Shown one piece after another: positions 34,166-43,150 of a stretch of DNA of 64,000 nt (position 1 is the stretch's first letter; the number at the start of each line of letters is the position of its first letter). Origin of the DNA: Rhodoflexus caldus (GTDB lineage: Bacteria; Bacteroidota; Bacteroidia; Cytophagales; Thermoflexibacteraceae); assembly GCF_021206925.1 (NCBI RefSeq), contig NZ_JAJPRF010000012.1:1-64000 (forward strand), in the 5' to 3' direction. Under the pieces are notes generated by a model, which saw only the letters and a program-made list of their open reading frames with translations, was not told the DNA's origin and made no database searches. A program made the translations under genes and the position numbers.

Positions 34166-37100
34166 ATGCCGGAACTCGACGACATAGCCGTAGATAAAGA
34201 GATTTCAGAAATACGTTTGCTGCCCCTTGTGTTGATTATGATGCTTTGGGGCTTGCAAATGCTGCCTTATCAGGCAGACCTGTTATTGTTTGACCGTGAG
34301 CTGCTGTTGTGGATAACCTTTCTTACGTTGAGTTTATCGGCGCTTACGCTGCTGCCCTCTCTCAGGCAGTCTGCCAAGTTGCGAAGAAATTTATTGATGG
34401 CATATCAGGCCGTGCTGCTGCCTATGCTTGCCCAACAATTGTTTGCGCACGAATATCACCCACTTTTTTTGCTGATATACTTGTTTGGCGCATCCATAAT
34501 AGCTTTTATAGCCCGCTATTCACGTTTGCGGCTATCGGCAGTGCTTGCATATGCTACCGGTATAGTGGCATTACACCCGATGATAGAGGCTATGCTCAAC
34601 GAGCAATTGATGCTTACTTGGCAAACAGCGCTTATCCTTACGATAATTTGGAACGGGGCAATGTTTGCCATCAATACCAAAGTGCGTGAGCGGCAACTTT
34701 CTCAAACACTTCAATACCTGCAAACCATCCGTGAAAATACCCAAAAACAAAAAGAATATGCGGAGCAGCTCTACATTGAGCGGCTACACTTGCAAAATAT
34801 TGTGGACAACGTAGATGTATTTGTGGCTTTGGTGGATAAAAACGGCATTGTTATACAAATTAACCGACCTTTTTTGGATTACATCGGCTCACACGGCGTA
34901 TCTACGGATTTAATTGGCAAGCCCATTACGTCAATTGCTGTCAGCGAAGAGCGGCGGCGAGTTGTGGAAGAAAGTATCCAAACGGCACTCCAAGGGCAAA
35001 TTGTTACCGGAGAACTTTACAACGATGAATCGGACAAATATCTCGTTTTGCGCTACTGCCCGATTAAAGACAGGAGTACGGGCGAAATATACGGTGTAGG
35101 GATTTATTACCGCGACATTACACAAGCCCATAAAGCACAACAGCAACTCAAATATGCCGGCAAGCAACTAAAAGCCATTTTGGATTCAATAGACCAAAAT
35201 GTTTATCTGACCGACAAGCATGGCAGGATAATCAATGTTAATAAACGGGCACAGGAAGGTAATTTGGGGCTGAATCCTGCCCCTCCTGTCGGAGAGTTGC
35301 TTCTTAACAATATCAAAGAGGCCGAAAATCGCGAAAGTTATTTAAGGCATCACAAAGAGGCACTGCAAGGCAAAATCACGTCGGTTGAATACTACATAGC
35401 GCCAATTAAGCAATGGATGCAGGTAAAATATATGCCTGCATACGACCAAGCAGGCGATATATTCGGTGTGATTATAGTCGTTGCCGACATTTCGTTGAAC
35501 AAACGCAAAGAAGAGGAACTATTAGATGCTTTGGCAAAAAATAAGGCAGCCCAAGCACAGTTGGCAGCGCGAGAAACCATGTACAGGCAGTTGCTGAACG
35601 CAAGCACCGACCAAATAGCTCTGAAAGATATCCATTCTCAATATTTGTGGACGAATCATCGGTTTAAGGAATTTTACGGCGAAGTGCCTGCTAATGACTC
35701 CGAATCACAGGAAAAAGAGTTGGCAGAAGACCGCGAAGTGCTGCTCAAAAAGGAACTGGTTACCTATGAGTATTGGGTGCGCAACCAATACAGCGAAAAT
35801 CACCTGCTGCGTACCATCAAAGCACCTATTTGGAATCAGGAAGGCAAAATTGATAAAATCGCCGTCTTTTCAACCGATATTACCGAACAAAACGAGCGTA
35901 TTCAGGCGCTGGAAGGGCTGATTAAGGCCTATCAGGAGTTAAGCGAACAGGAGCAAACAAAAGCCCGTGAACTTTCCGAAAGTCAGGCAACCATACAACT
36001 GCTGGCAGAAAATACCAGCGAATTGATTGCGCTGGCTCATGCCAATGGCTATTTGACATACGTAAGCCCTTCTGCCAAAAAACTCACAGGCTTTGCTCCC
36101 GAAGAAATGATAGGCCATACTTGGGCAGATTTTTTCCATCAGGACGACCTGATTAAAATACAGGAAGCAGCCGAAAGCCTTCGGCAAACACAGGCCGAAC
36201 ATACGCTTACGCATCGGATTCGCACTCGCAGCGGGCGATACATATGGCTGGAAACCATCTGGAAGTATATTTTAGATGAGAAAGACACCGTTGTTGCCAT
36301 TCAAAGTTCTTCACGCGATATTACCGAGCGCATGGCAGCCGAACAGGCAGTACAAGCACTTGCAACGCGCTACCAGACCTTGTTCAACGCCAGCTACGAT
36401 GCCATCCTGATTTTGAAAACCAATCCGTTGAAGCCTACGGACCTTACCGTGGTAGAAGCCAATACATCAGCCTACGAACTGTTGGGTTATTCAACCGAAG
36501 AACTGCGCGAATTGAATATTTTGGAAATAGAAAATAAAATTTCTTGGCAAGAACTGCGCAGACGTATCAAAACCTTCACCAACCGTCGTGAAATTTTGTT
36601 GGAAACCCGTATCTGCAACAAAGCCGGCCAATGGTTATGGGTAGAAATAGCCGCAATTCCTTTGCCGATAGGTGAGGAAGAATACCTGCAACTGACCATC
36701 CGCGATATCTCCCCTCGCAAACAGGCAGAAGAGGCCATGAAAGCCAAAGCCATTGCCGAAAAGTCATTGGAGTTTAAAAGTAACTTTCTTGCCAAAATGA
36801 GCCATGAGATACGAACTCCGATGAACGGCTTGCAGGGAATGACCTATCTGCTGCTGGGCACTTCGCTCGACGAACGGCAGAAAAAAATAGTGGACAGCAT
36901 TCAAAACAGCACCAAAGGGCTGTTGGCCATCCTCAACGATATTTTAGATTTGTCTAAACTGGAAGCCGGCAAACTGACCTTAGAACTTGCGCCAATGGAT
37001 TTGAGGCGCTGCATAGGCGAAGTACAGGATTTGTTTGACGCTGTCGCATTAGAAAAAAAACTGACGCTGAGCTATTGGGTATCGGACAATGTTCCGGCAC

Positions 37101-38296
37101 TGATTGTATCGGACTACAACCGACTGCGGCAAATTATCAATAATTTGGTCAGCAATGCCATCAAGTTTACGGATGCGGGCACTGTTACCGTTACGGCAGA
37201 GTTATCCGAAGCCTTCGAGGAATACGACATACTGAAAATAACCGTGCGCGATACAGGCATAGGAATAGATGAAGCCTCTTTTGAACAATTGTTTGACAAG
37301 TTTTACCAAGGCAAACAACGAGCAGCAGGCGGCACAGGGCTGGGCTTAGCCATTTGCAAGGAGCTGGTAGAACTGCTCGGCGGCGAAATAGGGCTGCAAA
37401 GCAAATTGAACCATGGCAGCGAATTTTGGTTTACTTTCAAAGCATGGCACGTGCAGGCGCACCCACCCGAGCCGGAGCCCACAGCCAAACAATACACCTA
37501 TCGCGCCATTAAGCCCATTCACGTGCTTTTTGCGGAAGACATAACGGTTAATCAGGAAGTTACAAAATGGATGCTGGAAGAAATCGGTGTGCGGGTAACT
37601 ACTGTTTCCAATGGGCTTGAGGCTTATGAAAGCGCGAAATCTGCGCCATACGATTTGATATTGATGGATATCAACATGCCTGTAATGGACGGCATTACGG
37701 CCATGCAACACATCAAAACAGCGCTCAGCCCCTGTCCGCCCATTGTTGGTATGAGTGCCAATGCGATGGCAGGCGACACCGAACGTTTTATGGCACAAGG
37801 ACTGGATGCTTACCTCACCAAACCGATTACCCCCGAAGCATTATATGAGATGTTGTATCGGTTCTTGCCTGAAAGTTTGGAACGAACAGCCATTACCGCA
37901 CAAGAAAACCAAGCAGAGCAGGTAACAACCGATATGCCGCTGATGAACCCTTCGGTTATTGCGCATATCAAAAAATTGGCAGGCAATCATTCAGGAATGT
38001 TGCAGGGCTTGCTGGAAAGTTTTATTTTAGACATCGGACAAATCAGGGAAAAAATCAGCCATACCTATCTGCACGGCAATCACACGGAAATGGTAAAGGT
38101 CTTGCACACACTGAAAGGGCTTAGTGGTACAATTGGCGCTTCCCGATTGTTTGATTACAGCAATGCTTTATACGGACAGGCCTCTGCTGTTCCGCAATCG
38201 GTCAGCAGCGAGCAATTGGAGCAATTGTTTCAGTTAATGGATGCCACCTGCGAAGCTGTGCGAAGCGAGCATTTTTCACAAGTTCTGACAAAGTAA
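34166..38296 (+). CDS. Multi-PAS hybrid histidine kinase with receiver and HPt domains
   Basis: The 1376-residue kinase has an N-terminal membrane region of about six helices (15-170), a short coiled coil, then about five PAS/PAC modules (about 205-860; e.g. VFVALVDKNGIVIQINRPFLDYI). The kinase core follows: H880 in SHEIRTPMNG, N-box IINNLVSNAIKF, G-boxes RDTGIGI and GGTGLGLAI. The receiver has phosphoacceptor D1168 (LMDINMPVMDG) and lysine in LTKPI, and the HPt domain has H1314 (HTLKGLSGTIG). A full phosphorelay is thus encoded in one protein, whose likely final target is the small response regulator downstream. The signal is unknown. Confidence 0.92.
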   Translation: MPELDDIAVDKEISEIRLLPLVLIMMLWGLQMLPYQADLLLFDRELLLWITFLTLSLSALTLLPSLRQSAKLRRNLLMAYQAVLLPMLAQQLFAHEYHPLFLLIYLFGASIIAFIARYSRLRLSAVLAYATGIVALHPMIEAMLNEQLMLTWQTALILTIIWNGAMFAINTKVRERQLSQTLQYLQTIRENTQKQKEYAEQLYIERLHLQNIVDNVDVFVALVDKNGIVIQINRPFLDYIGSHGVSTDLIGKPITSIAVSEERRRVVEESIQTALQGQIVTGELYNDESDKYLVLRYCPIKDRSTGEIYGVGIYYRDITQAHKAQQQLKYAGKQLKAILDSIDQNVYLTDKHGRIINVNKRAQEGNLGLNPAPPVGELLLNNIKEAENRESYLRHHKEALQGKITSVEYYIAPIKQWMQVKYMPAYDQAGDIFGVIIVVADISLNKRKEEELLDALAKNKAAQAQLAARETMYRQLLNASTDQIALKDIHSQYLWTNHRFKEFYGEVPANDSESQEKELAEDREVLLKKELVTYEYWVRNQYSENHLLRTIKAPIWNQEGKIDKIAVFSTDITEQNERIQALEGLIKAYQELSEQEQTKARELSESQATIQLLAENTSELIALAHANGYLTYVSPSAKKLTGFAPEEMIGHTWADFFHQDDLIKIQEAAESLRQTQAEHTLTHRIRTRSGRYIWLETIWKYILDEKDTVVAIQSSSRDITERMAAEQAVQALATRYQTLFNASYDAILILKTNPLKPTDLTVVEANTSAYELLGYSTEELRELNILEIENKISWQELRRRIKTFTNRREILLETRICNKAGQWLWVEIAAIPLPIGEEEYLQLTIRDISPRKQAEEAMKAKAIAEKSLEFKSNFLAKMSHEIRTPMNGLQGMTYLLLGTSLDERQKKIVDSIQNSTKGLLAILNDILDLSKLEAGKLTLELAPMDLRRCIGEVQDLFDAVALEKKLTLSYWVSDNVPALIVSDYNRLRQIINNLVSNAIKFTDAGTVTVTAELSEAFEEYDILKITVRDTGIGIDEASFEQLFDKFYQGKQRAAGGTGLGLAICKELVELLGGEIGLQSKLNHGSEFWFTFKAWHVQAHPPEPEPTAKQYTYRAIKPIHVLFAEDITVNQEVTKWMLEEIGVRVTTVSNGLEAYESAKSAPYDLILMDINMPVMDGITAMQHIKTALSPCPPIVGMSANAMAGDTERFMAQGLDAYLTKPITPEALYEMLYRFLPESLERTAITAQENQAEQVTTDMPLMNPSVIAHIKKLAGNHSGMLQGLLESFILDIGQIREKISHTYLHGNHTEMVKVLHTLKGLSGTIGASRLFDYSNALYGQASAVPQSVSSEQLEQLFQLMDATCEAVRSEHFSQVLTK

Positions 38297-38317
38297 TTTT
38301 TTAAACCTCATACAACT

Positions 38318-38731
38318 ATGCAGCAAAACACGGCAACCCACCCGTTCAGATTATTTGTTATAGAAGACAACCGCACAGAAAGCATGTTGCTTCAGTTGGC
38401 ATTGTCGGAAATCAAAAACCTGACCATCAAAACGTTCCCGACTGCTACACAAATGCTGGAACACCTGCCCGAACAACCCGATATTGTCTTAGTGGATTTA
38501 ATTCTGCCCGATATGAGCGGCATAGAACTGATTAAGAAAATACAGGCATACAATCCCCATATTCGTATTGTGGTGGTTTCTGCACAACGCGATATAGACG
38601 TACTGGCAGAAGTGCAATCGTTGGGCGTATTCAACTATTTGGTCAAAAGCGAAATGTGCCTGACCTATCTGCATCAGGTAATTTCCGAACTCATCATATT
38701 GATGAATTATTATCGCTCCCAACAGGCCTGA
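38318..38731 (+). CDS. Single-domain response regulator (CheY-like)
   Basis: The 137-residue protein has only a receiver domain: FVIEDNRTESMLL (acidic pocket), phosphoacceptor Asp in VLVDLILPDMSG, and VVVSAQRDIDVLAE with LVKSEMCL at the Lys position. There is no output domain. It sits 22 bases after the hybrid kinase and one base before cheB, so it is the natural recipient of the HPt phosphoryl group. It may act by binding a partner rather than DNA. Confidence 0.9.
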   Translation: MQQNTATHPFRLFVIEDNRTESMLLQLALSEIKNLTIKTFPTATQMLEHLPEQPDIVLVDLILPDMSGIELIKKIQAYNPHIRIVVVSAQRDIDVLAEVQSLGVFNYLVKSEMCLTYLHQVISELIILMNYYRSQQA

Positions 38732-38732
38732 T

Positions 38733-39308
38733 ATGAGTACTGAACACATTGAAGTAATCGTTATGGGCGGTTCTGCGGGCAGTATTCGTGCGGCAAGGAA
38801 TATCTTCCAGTTTTTGGAAGTCCTTCCCGTGCCTATTCTGATGGCCTTGCATCGCCCCGCCAACGACCCCGATTCCAACTTGCGCCATGTATTGCAGAAT
38901 GTCTGCAAGATGCCTATCATAGAGCCTAAAGCCACAACTCTGCCCCAGCCCGGGCATATTTATCTGGCACCGCCCGACCGGCATTTGGTTGTTGAAAAAA
39001 ATCGCACCTTAGAACTTTCCAATAGCCCGTTGGTGCACTACTCTCGCCCTTCCATAGACGTGCTTTTTCTTTCCGCAGCCGATGTGTACGGCCGAAATGC
39101 CTTGGGAATTTTGCTGACGGGAGCCAATCATGACGGGGCTATGGGCATGAAGCTCCTCAAAGAAGCAGGTGGTACAACGGCCGTCCAAGACCCCGCCGAC
39201 TGTATGATTGACACGATGCCTCGCGCTGCCATGGCGCTCACAACCATTGACCAAGTGTTGCCCGCCCAGCAACTTGCCGTGTGGCTCAATCAACATTTTT
39301 TACAATAA
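38733..39308 (+). CDS. Stand-alone CheB methylesterase domain
   Basis: The 191-residue protein contains only the CheB C-terminal esterase. The triad is visible: Ser in MGGSAGSI, His in LMALHRPAND, and Asp in LLTGANHDGAMGM. In chemotaxis CheB removes methyl groups from receptors, but no receptor, CheA or CheR is present here, and the N-terminal receiver that usually controls it is missing. The response regulator encoded one base upstream could serve that role in trans. Similar kinase/CheB groupings exist outside chemotaxis. Confidence 0.88.
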   Translation: MSTEHIEVIVMGGSAGSIRAARNIFQFLEVLPVPILMALHRPANDPDSNLRHVLQNVCKMPIIEPKATTLPQPGHIYLAPPDRHLVVEKNRTLELSNSPLVHYSRPSIDVLFLSAADVYGRNALGILLTGANHDGAMGMKLLKEAGGTTAVQDPADCMIDTMPRAAMALTTIDQVLPAQQLAVWLNQHFLQ

Positions 39309-39447
39309 ACCTTATTCCACCACTACCTTTTCTGTCTATGTTAATTTGGTTTTGGTAAAACCGATTACAAAAAATCTAATCAGCAATGATTCAAAAACAA
39401 ACCCACTGCACCAACCGCTCGCAACCGCAGGTTTTCTAAAAAAACCG

Positions 39448-39475
39448 TTGAATCCTAATGGAATTACTAACTTTG
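39448..39475 (+). promoter_or_regulatory. Promoter of the phosphatase/dehydrogenase fusion gene
   Basis: TTG (39448-39450), 17 bases, TAACTTTG (39468-39475), a good match to the Bacteroidota consensus. The predicted start is about 20 bases before the ATG at 39501. Confidence 0.6.
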
Positions 39476-39500
39476 CTCTTCAAATTTTTCAAAAGCGCAA

Positions 39501-41399
39501 ATGGCAGCCGCAGAAACAAAGTACTTTATCCTCGATTTTGACAGTACATTTACCAAAGTAGAAGCCTTGGACGAATTGGCAGGCATAGCCCTCGATGGCT
39601 CACCCCTCCGCGAACAAATCGTCGAACAAATTGCAGACCTGACCAACCGCGGTATGGATGGCAGCATTTCCTTCCGCGAGTCGCTTGAAAAGCGCGTGGC
39701 TTTGCTCAATGCCAACCGCTCACATTTGGAGCGCCTCATCGCCTCACTTAAAGCCAAAGTTTCAGATTCGGTCAAGCGCAACCGAGCCTTTTTTGAAACC
39801 TATGCCGATACCATTCTGATTATTTCCAGCGGCTTTAAGGAGTTTATTGTACCTGTGGTTTCCGAATATGGCATCAAACCCGAAAATGTTTATGCCAACG
39901 AGTTTTTATTCGATGACAAAGGAAACATCATTGGTTTCCGCGATGATATTCCGCTGGCACATAACAACGGCAAAGTAACACAACTTGCCGAACTGAACTT
40001 GCAGGGTGAAGTCTATGTCATCGGCGACGGCTACACCGACTACGAAATGCGCAAAGCAGGCCTTGCCAATAGCTTCTATGCGTTTACGGAAAATGTAGTG
40101 CGCGAAAGCGTAACCGGCATTGCCGACCACGTTACGCCGAGTTTAGATGAGTTCCTGTACGTAAATAAGCTGCCGATGGCTATTTCCTACCCGAAAAGTC
40201 GCATCAATGTGCTTATTCTGGAAAATATCCACAGCGAAGCCACCCATATCTTCAAAGAAGAAGGCTACAATGTTGAAATTATCAACTCTGCGCTGGATGA
40301 AAACGAACTCTGCGAAAAAATTAAAGACATTTCCATCCTTTGCATCCGCTCCAAAACCAATGTAACGCGCAAAGTAATAGAACATGCCAATAAACTAATG
40401 GCAATTGGTGCATTCTGCATTGGCACTAACCAAATTGATTTGGAAGCCTGTCTTGAAAAAGGGATAGCGGTGTTCAACGCTCCTTACAGCAATACAAGGA
40501 GTGTTGTAGAGTTGGCCATCGGCGAAATTATTATGCTCATGCGCAACATGCCCGACAAGGTTGCAGGTATGCACCAAGGCAAGTGGGACAAATCGGCAAC
40601 GGGCAGCTACGAAGTCCGCGGCAAAAAGTTGGGCATCATCGGCTATGGCAATATCGGCTCTCAACTGTCCGTAGTTGCCGAAGCGCTGGGTATGGATGTC
40701 TATTTCTACGACATTGTGGACAGGCTGGCCATCGGTAAAGCCCAAAAATGCCGCTCATTGCGGGAGTTACTCAATCTGGCAGATATTGTATCGCTCCATG
40801 TGGACGGGCGCAAGCAAAACCGCAACCTGATTGGTGCCGCCGAGTTTGCTGAAATGAAAGACGGTGTCATATTCATCAATTTGGCTCGCGGCGAAGTAGT
40901 AGATGTAGATGCACTGGTAAATGCCCTGCAAACAGGCAAAGTCCGAGGTGCGGCCGTAGATGTGTTCCCCAAAGAACCTAAGAACAACAAGGAAGAGTTT
41001 GTGTCTCCTCTGCGCGGCATGAAAAACGTACTGCTAACCCCTCACATAGGTGGTAGCACCATGGAAGCACAAATCAACATTGCCCAGTTTGTCCCCGGCA
41101 AACTGATAGAGTACATCAACACGGGCAATACTTTTATGAGTGTAAATTTTCCTAACATTCAACTGCCCGTACTGGAAAATGCACACCGCCTGATTCACAT
41201 TCATAAAAACGTATCGGGTATTTTGGCGCAAATCAACAATGTGCTTGCCCGCCATCAGATTAATATTGTCGGACAATACCTGAAAACCAGTGAAAAAGTA
41301 GGTTACGTAATCACCGATATTGACAAAGCCTACAACAAGGAGGTGATTAAAGACCTCAAAGCCATTGAAAATACCATCAAGTTCAGGGTGTTGTACTAA
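39501..41399 (+). CDS. serA: Phosphoserine phosphatase-like/phosphoglycerate dehydrogenase fusion
   Basis: The 632-residue protein joins two serine-pathway enzymes. Residues 1-220 are a HAD phosphatase of the SerB type: D12 and D14 in DFDST, IISSGF (105-112 region), K158, and GDGYTDYE with D176 and D180. Residues about 230-545 are 3-phosphoglycerate dehydrogenase: NAD site GYGNIG (381-386), catalytic R463, E492 and H515. Residues about 560-632 form an ACT domain for serine control. The first and third steps of serine synthesis from 3-phosphoglycerate would thus be in one chain, with only the aminotransferase step separate. All key residues appear intact in both halves. The phosphatase specificity is inferred. 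Confidence 0.9.
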   Translation: MAAAETKYFILDFDSTFTKVEALDELAGIALDGSPLREQIVEQIADLTNRGMDGSISFRESLEKRVALLNANRSHLERLIASLKAKVSDSVKRNRAFFETYADTILIISSGFKEFIVPVVSEYGIKPENVYANEFLFDDKGNIIGFRDDIPLAHNNGKVTQLAELNLQGEVYVIGDGYTDYEMRKAGLANSFYAFTENVVRESVTGIADHVTPSLDEFLYVNKLPMAISYPKSRINVLILENIHSEATHIFKEEGYNVEIINSALDENELCEKIKDISILCIRSKTNVTRKVIEHANKLMAIGAFCIGTNQIDLEACLEKGIAVFNAPYSNTRSVVELAIGEIIMLMRNMPDKVAGMHQGKWDKSATGSYEVRGKKLGIIGYGNIGSQLSVVAEALGMDVYFYDIVDRLAIGKAQKCRSLRELLNLADIVSLHVDGRKQNRNLIGAAEFAEMKDGVIFINLARGEVVDVDALVNALQTGKVRGAAVDVFPKEPKNNKEEFVSPLRGMKNVLLTPHIGGSTMEAQINIAQFVPGKLIEYINTGNTFMSVNFPNIQLPVLENAHRLIHIHKNVSGILAQINNVLARHQINIVGQYLKTSEKVGYVITDIDKAYNKEVIKDLKAIENTIKFRVLY

Positions 41400-41415
41400 G
41401 CTGTTTAGCAGTTCC

Positions 41416-41464
41416 TCAATCAAGGGTCAAATTGTTGATAGCCAATGATTTGACCCTTGATTGA
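41416..41464. terminator. 16-base perfect stem between convergent genes
   Basis: TCAATCAAGGGTCAAA (41416-41431) and TTTGACCCTTGATTGA (41449-41464) are exact reverse complements. It lies between the serA-type gene (+) and the acyl-CoA ligase (-) and could stop transcription from either side. No strong T run is present. Confidence 0.55.
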
Positions 41465-41562
41465 CTTGTAATTCCAAAAAATTTTGCGCAAACGCTCCCT
41501 CTGCGTGCATGGCGTTTAGGCCGACGACGCTCACAAAGAGTTTTAAGTACAAATTGGCTCAA

Positions 41563-43053
41563 TTACATACTTGCCAACGCCCGACGGTCTGTTTTACCTG
41601 TTGAATTTTTTGGCAATTCATTGATAAATACAATTTGCTTCGGGATTTTGTAGCGCGCCAGCCGCCCTTGGCAGAAATCCAGCACTTCCTGTTCGGTAAG
41701 CATTGCGCCGTTTTGCGGTACGATGAATGCCTTACCGACTTCGCCCCATTTTTCATGCGGAATCGGGATGACCGCCACTTCGGCTATGCGCTCATGCTGC
41801 CGCAAAAAGTGCTCAATTTCAGCGGGATATACGTTTTCGCCACCCGAAATGAACATGTTTTTCTTGCGGTCCATCACAAAGAAATAGCCCTCTTCGTCGC
41901 ATTTGAGCAGGTCGCCCGAGCAGAACCATTCGCCCTGAAAACTCTGTGTCGTTGCTTCGGGCTTTTGCCAATAGCCGGGCGTTACCGTCGGACCTTTGAT
42001 AAGCAATTCACCGATTTCGCCCGTCGGCACTTCATTGCCTTCCTCATCTACCAGTTTCACTTCCACATAGAAATTGGGCTTGCCAATAGAACCTTTTTTG
42101 CGGATGGCATCGTCCTGATGCAGGGAAAACAGGTTGGGTCCCGCTTCGGTCATGCCAAACCCCTGCCGAATGGGGATGCCCTTGCGGTGATGCCATGTTT
42201 CAATTAAAGGGATGGGCATGGGTTCGCCGCCAACGATGAAATAACGAATCGCCGACAAATCCGCCTGCTCAAATTCGGGCGCATCCGCCATCATTTTGAG
42301 CATGGTAGGCACTGCCATAAAAATGGTACTTTTTTCAGATGCCAACACGCGCAGCACATCGGAAGCCTCAAACTTTTGCATCAGCGTAACCGATGCGCCA
42401 TGATGCAGGAAGGGCGTAAGGAACACGTTCCAGCCCCCCGTATGGAACGGCGGCATACAAATAACCGTATGGTCTGCCGAGGTCAGGTCTAAGCGCAAGG
42501 CAGTGTTGATGCTGTTCCAAAATGCCATTTTATGGGTATACATCGCGCCCTTAGGGAAGCCCGTCGTGCCCGATGTATAGAGAATGAACAAAGGGCTGTC
42601 TTCCGTCGGCGGCGTAAAGTGCCACTTGCCAGCAACTATATCCTTAGACAGTATTTGCTGATAGTCTGTCAGCGTCAGGCGGTTATGAACGGCTTCATAA
42701 TGAGGCTGTTGCTGCAAAAGCGGCAAATATTTTTCGGCACAAATCACCATTTGGGGCTGCGAATCGGACAGCAGATAGTCCAACTCACGCGGCGAGAGGC
42801 GATAGTTCAGCGGCACGAGGATTACGCCCGTTTTCTGCGCCGCACCGAACAAGACGACATATTCAACGCAAAAATCTAACAGCGCAGCCACGCGGTCGCC
42901 CGAGCGAATGCCCAACGAAGCCCACCAACGGGCAGTTTGTTCCGCCTGTTGATTCAATTGCCCGTAAGTCAGGCGTTGCCCTGTTTCGTAAGAGCTGACC
43001 GCCGTTTTATTGGGCTGATACATTGCCCATTTACCTATCCAATCGGTTGTCAT
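41563..43053 (-). CDS. AMP-forming acyl-CoA ligase
   Basis: The 496-residue enzyme is of the class I adenylate-forming family. It has the P-loop LFILYTSGTTGFPKGAMYTH (residues about 153-172), GFGMTEAGPNLF (A5), WFCSGDLLKCDEEGYFFVMDRKKNMFISGGENVYPAEIE (A7-A8) and the C-terminal lysine in NELPKNSTGKTDRRAL. It activates a carboxylic acid as acyl-AMP and then acyl-CoA; the short N-terminus suggests a medium- or long-chain substrate but this is not certain. It is followed on the same strand by the KAS III-like and SDR genes, separated by a repeat hairpin. Confidence 0.9.
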   Translation of the reverse strand: MTTDWIGKWAMYQPNKTAVSSYETGQRLTYGQLNQQAEQTARWWASLGIRSGDRVAALLDFCVEYVVLFGAAQKTGVILVPLNYRLSPRELDYLLSDSQPQMVICAEKYLPLLQQQPHYEAVHNRLTLTDYQQILSKDIVAGKWHFTPPTEDSPLFILYTSGTTGFPKGAMYTHKMAFWNSINTALRLDLTSADHTVICMPPFHTGGWNVFLTPFLHHGASVTLMQKFEASDVLRVLASEKSTIFMAVPTMLKMMADAPEFEQADLSAIRYFIVGGEPMPIPLIETWHHRKGIPIRQGFGMTEAGPNLFSLHQDDAIRKKGSIGKPNFYVEVKLVDEEGNEVPTGEIGELLIKGPTVTPGYWQKPEATTQSFQGEWFCSGDLLKCDEEGYFFVMDRKKNMFISGGENVYPAEIEHFLRQHERIAEVAVIPIPHEKWGEVGKAFIVPQNGAMLTEQEVLDFCQGRLARYKIPKQIVFINELPKNSTGKTDRRALASM

Positions 43054-43093
43054 AGGTCAAGGATTTTAAAGGTTTGAAAATACGGGGGCACAT

Positions 43094-43134
43094 GCAGGGA
43101 CAACGCATGCGTGTTGCACGTCGCTTGTCCCTAC
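43094..43134. repeat. GTAGGGACAA-type hairpin
   Basis: GCAGGGACAA (43094-43103) pairs with TTGTCCCTAC (43125-43134) with one mismatch; the inner part CGCATGCG is itself palindromic. It belongs to the family listed at 21066. Confidence 0.55.
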
Positions 43135-43150
43135 GCAATACGCGGTAATT

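Noticed and set aside
38733-39308. Part of a chemotaxis operon
   Set aside because: No CheA, CheW, CheR or chemoreceptor gene is near; the adjacent genes are a hybrid kinase and a lone receiver.
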